Part shown: in pieces, positions 4,612-5,858 of the stretch
Position numbering within the stretch: the stretch's first letter is position 1
Layout: every line of letters starts with the position of its first letter
DNA from: Anaerolineaceae bacterium
Lineage (GTDB): Bacteria > Chloroflexota > Anaerolineae > Anaerolineales > Anaerolineaceae
Direction of reading: 5' to 3'
DNA length: 5,858 nt
Assembly: GCA_030620065.1 (NCBI GenBank)
Contig: JAUXFJ010000109.1
Coordinates: 1-5,858 of the forward strand
Translations under genes and position numbers: made by a program
The notes under the pieces: model-generated
Databases searched by the model: none
Told to the model about the DNA's origin: nothing
What the model saw: the letters and a program-made list of their open reading frames with translations, nothing else

Positions 4612-5858
4612 TTGGGGTTACTCTCAAAATCCTGCCCCAATTGGGATTGAGAGTGATTGTGCAATTACCGTCTGTGAGGGGGAATTGCTCTGACGGGTTG
4701 AGCAGGTCAGTAAGCCAGGTATGATCATATTCGGAAAGATGAAGGTTGATATTGATTTTCTTGTTGGAAGCATTTAATGCTACCAGTATTAACTCATCCT
4801 GCGTTTGACGGGTGAAAGCAAATTGTTGATGATCGACATGGCGTTGTATGTAATTTCCACTCTGCAGTGCTGGAGAAGTCTGGCGGATGTGAGTCAGTTG
4901 GGCGATGATATGCGCAAGGTCTGATTGCGGTGCTGATTGCAGCAGAGTGTTTAAATCCAATTTGGGGCGCAGGGCATGGTCGCTGCCATCGTGCTTTTCA
5001 CCCGGGATGCCAAACTCGCTGCCGTAATAGATGGATGGGATGCCGGGCATGGTGAAGAGTAATATATAGAGGGGGTAGAGATCGGTCTGGGAGGTGAGCT
5101 GGCTGGCGATGCGGTTGACATCGTGGTTATCTGCGAAGGTATAGAGCAGAAGGTCTTGGTAAATGCCTTGCGGTCCGAATTGCCTGTTCAAGGAATAAGC
5201 CAGTTCAAAGTAGTTCTTTTCGTTATGACTGGAAAACAAGCCTTTGTAGAGCTCGTAATTGGTGACCGAATCCAGAGTCTGGGGATTTACCCATTGGTGG
5301 TAGTCGCCGTGGATGACTTCACCCATCAGCCAGAAATCCGGGCGGATGTTATGGCAAAATGTGGAAAGCGCCTGCAAAAAGCTGAAGCTGAGGCAATCAG
5401 CCGTGTCAAGGCGCAAGCCGTCGATATTAAAATCACGCGTCCACATTTCAACAGCACCAAAAAGATGCTGTTTGACTTGAGGATTCTCGAGATTGAGCTT
5501 TACAAGGCTGTAGTGACCGTCCCAGGAGTCATAGGCGAATGGGTCGCCAAGGGGACTTGATTCGTCAAAGCGGAGGTTGTAGAACCAAGCCTTGTAAGGG
5601 GATGCTTCTCCGTTTGCAAGGATATCTTTGAATGCCCAGAAGTCCCTGCCAACATGGTTGAAAACAGCATCTAATACAAGGTTGATGCCGCGGGAATGCA
5701 GGGCGTCGCTGAGCGCAAGGAAATCTTCAGAAGTCCCCAGCCGGCGGTCGACTTCATAGTAATTTGCGGTGTCGTAGCCGTGGGTTGTGGATTCGAAAAG
5801 GGGACCCAGGTAGAGGGCATTTACGCCGAGGGTCTGCATGTGATCCAGCCAGGGGATA
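4607..5858 (-). CDS. GH13 alpha-amylase-family glycoside hydrolase, N-terminus beyond the window
   Basis: Hydrolyses or rearranges alpha-glucosidic bonds in starch, glycogen or maltodextrins. The visible 416 residues cover most of the (beta/alpha)8 barrel and the C-terminal beta domain. Counting from the Met at 5837-5839 (internal, since the frame stays open to the edge with IPWLDH before it), all four GH13 regions are present: I DAVFNH (57-62), II GLRLDTAD with nucleophile D145, III GEVIHG with acid/base E174, and IV FADNHD with D240. The entry loop LYLGPLFESTTHGYDTANYY resembles the neopullulanase and cyclomaltodextrinase side of GH13, so a maltodextrin-acting enzyme is my best guess. The end, ILVALNASNKK to WGRILRV, is a normal C-domain, so this end is complete. 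Whether it has a signal peptide or starch-binding module cannot be seen. Catalytic residues are intact and it should be active. Confidence 0.93.
   Translation of the reverse strand, partial: IPWLDHMQTLGVNALYLGPLFESTTHGYDTANYYEVDRRLGTSEDFLALSDALHSRGINLVLDAVFNHVGRDFWAFKDILANGEASPYKAWFYNLRFDESSPLGDPFAYDSWDGHYSLVKLNLENPQVKQHLFGAVEMWTRDFNIDGLRLDTADCLSFSFLQALSTFCHNIRPDFWLMGEVIHGDYHQWVNPQTLDSVTNYELYKGLFSSHNEKNYFELAYSLNRQFGPQGIYQDLLLYTFADNHDVNRIASQLTSQTDLYPLYILLFTMPGIPSIYYGSEFGIPGEKHDGSDHALRPKLDLNTLLQSAPQSDLAHIIAQLTHIRQTSPALQSGNYIQRHVDHQQFAFTRQTQDELILVALNASNKKININLHLSEYDHTWLTDLLNPSEQFPLTDGNCTITLNPNWGRILRVTPT

Noticed and set aside
5123..5560. 145-codon plus-strand open frame inside the amylase gene
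   Set aside because: Lies opposite GH13 regions II-IV, has no ribosome site, and its translation shows no recognisable domain; a codon-bias shadow.
1..5858. CRISPR array, tRNA or rRNA genes
   Set aside because: No regularly spaced repeats, no tRNA-like TTCGA arm context with paired arms, and no conserved rRNA sequence seen on reading the window.

Overview
The window looks like chromosomal DNA of an anaerobic or fermentative bacterium. A Chloroflexota (Anaerolineae-like) source is my guess from the gene mix: a class II HMG-CoA reductase, nickel-enzyme maturation genes with a multi-cluster iron-sulfur protein, and a GH13 glucan hydrolase at moderate G+C. No marker gene fixes the taxonomy.

Layout. 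(1) Bases 1-436, minus strand: N-terminal third of a class II (degradative-type) HMG-CoA reductase, starting at TTG and running off the left edge. (2) About 541-726, plus strand: a short remnant of an IS3-family transposase C-terminus. (3) 781-2980, plus strand: a compact three-gene unit of a large Fe-S protein, hypA and hypB. (4) 2981-3134: a gap with no convincing gene. (5) 3135-3872, plus strand: a SAM-dependent methyltransferase. (6) 3974-4435, minus strand: a four-helix membrane protein of unknown function. (7) 4607-5858, minus strand: a GH13 alpha-amylase-family enzyme with its N-terminus beyond the right edge.

The hyp unit is the interesting part. HypA and HypB together load nickel into [NiFe] hydrogenase or another nickel enzyme. 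The gene just upstream encodes a cysteine-rich protein with a helical N-terminal region, a CxCR cysteine region, a dense CNCCSCSC motif and a bacterial 2[4Fe-4S] ferredoxin domain. Two oddities affect this unit. The Fe-S gene is cut by a single in-frame TAA (1333-1335) in otherwise continuous homologous sequence. hypA can be read from its obligatory Met-His-Glu N-terminus only if translation starts at ATA (1941-1943), which has a well-placed Shine-Dalgarno sequence. Each is one transition away from a normal gene (CAA to TAA, ATG to ATA). hypB looks intact. The unit is more A+T-rich by eye than its flanks and lies beside the IS remnant, so transfer, decay, sequence error or unusual translation are all possible.

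I see no hypC-F, hydrogenase structural genes, rRNA, tRNA or CRISPR array. The other genes look like ordinary metabolic or envelope genes with no clear functional link to the hyp unit.
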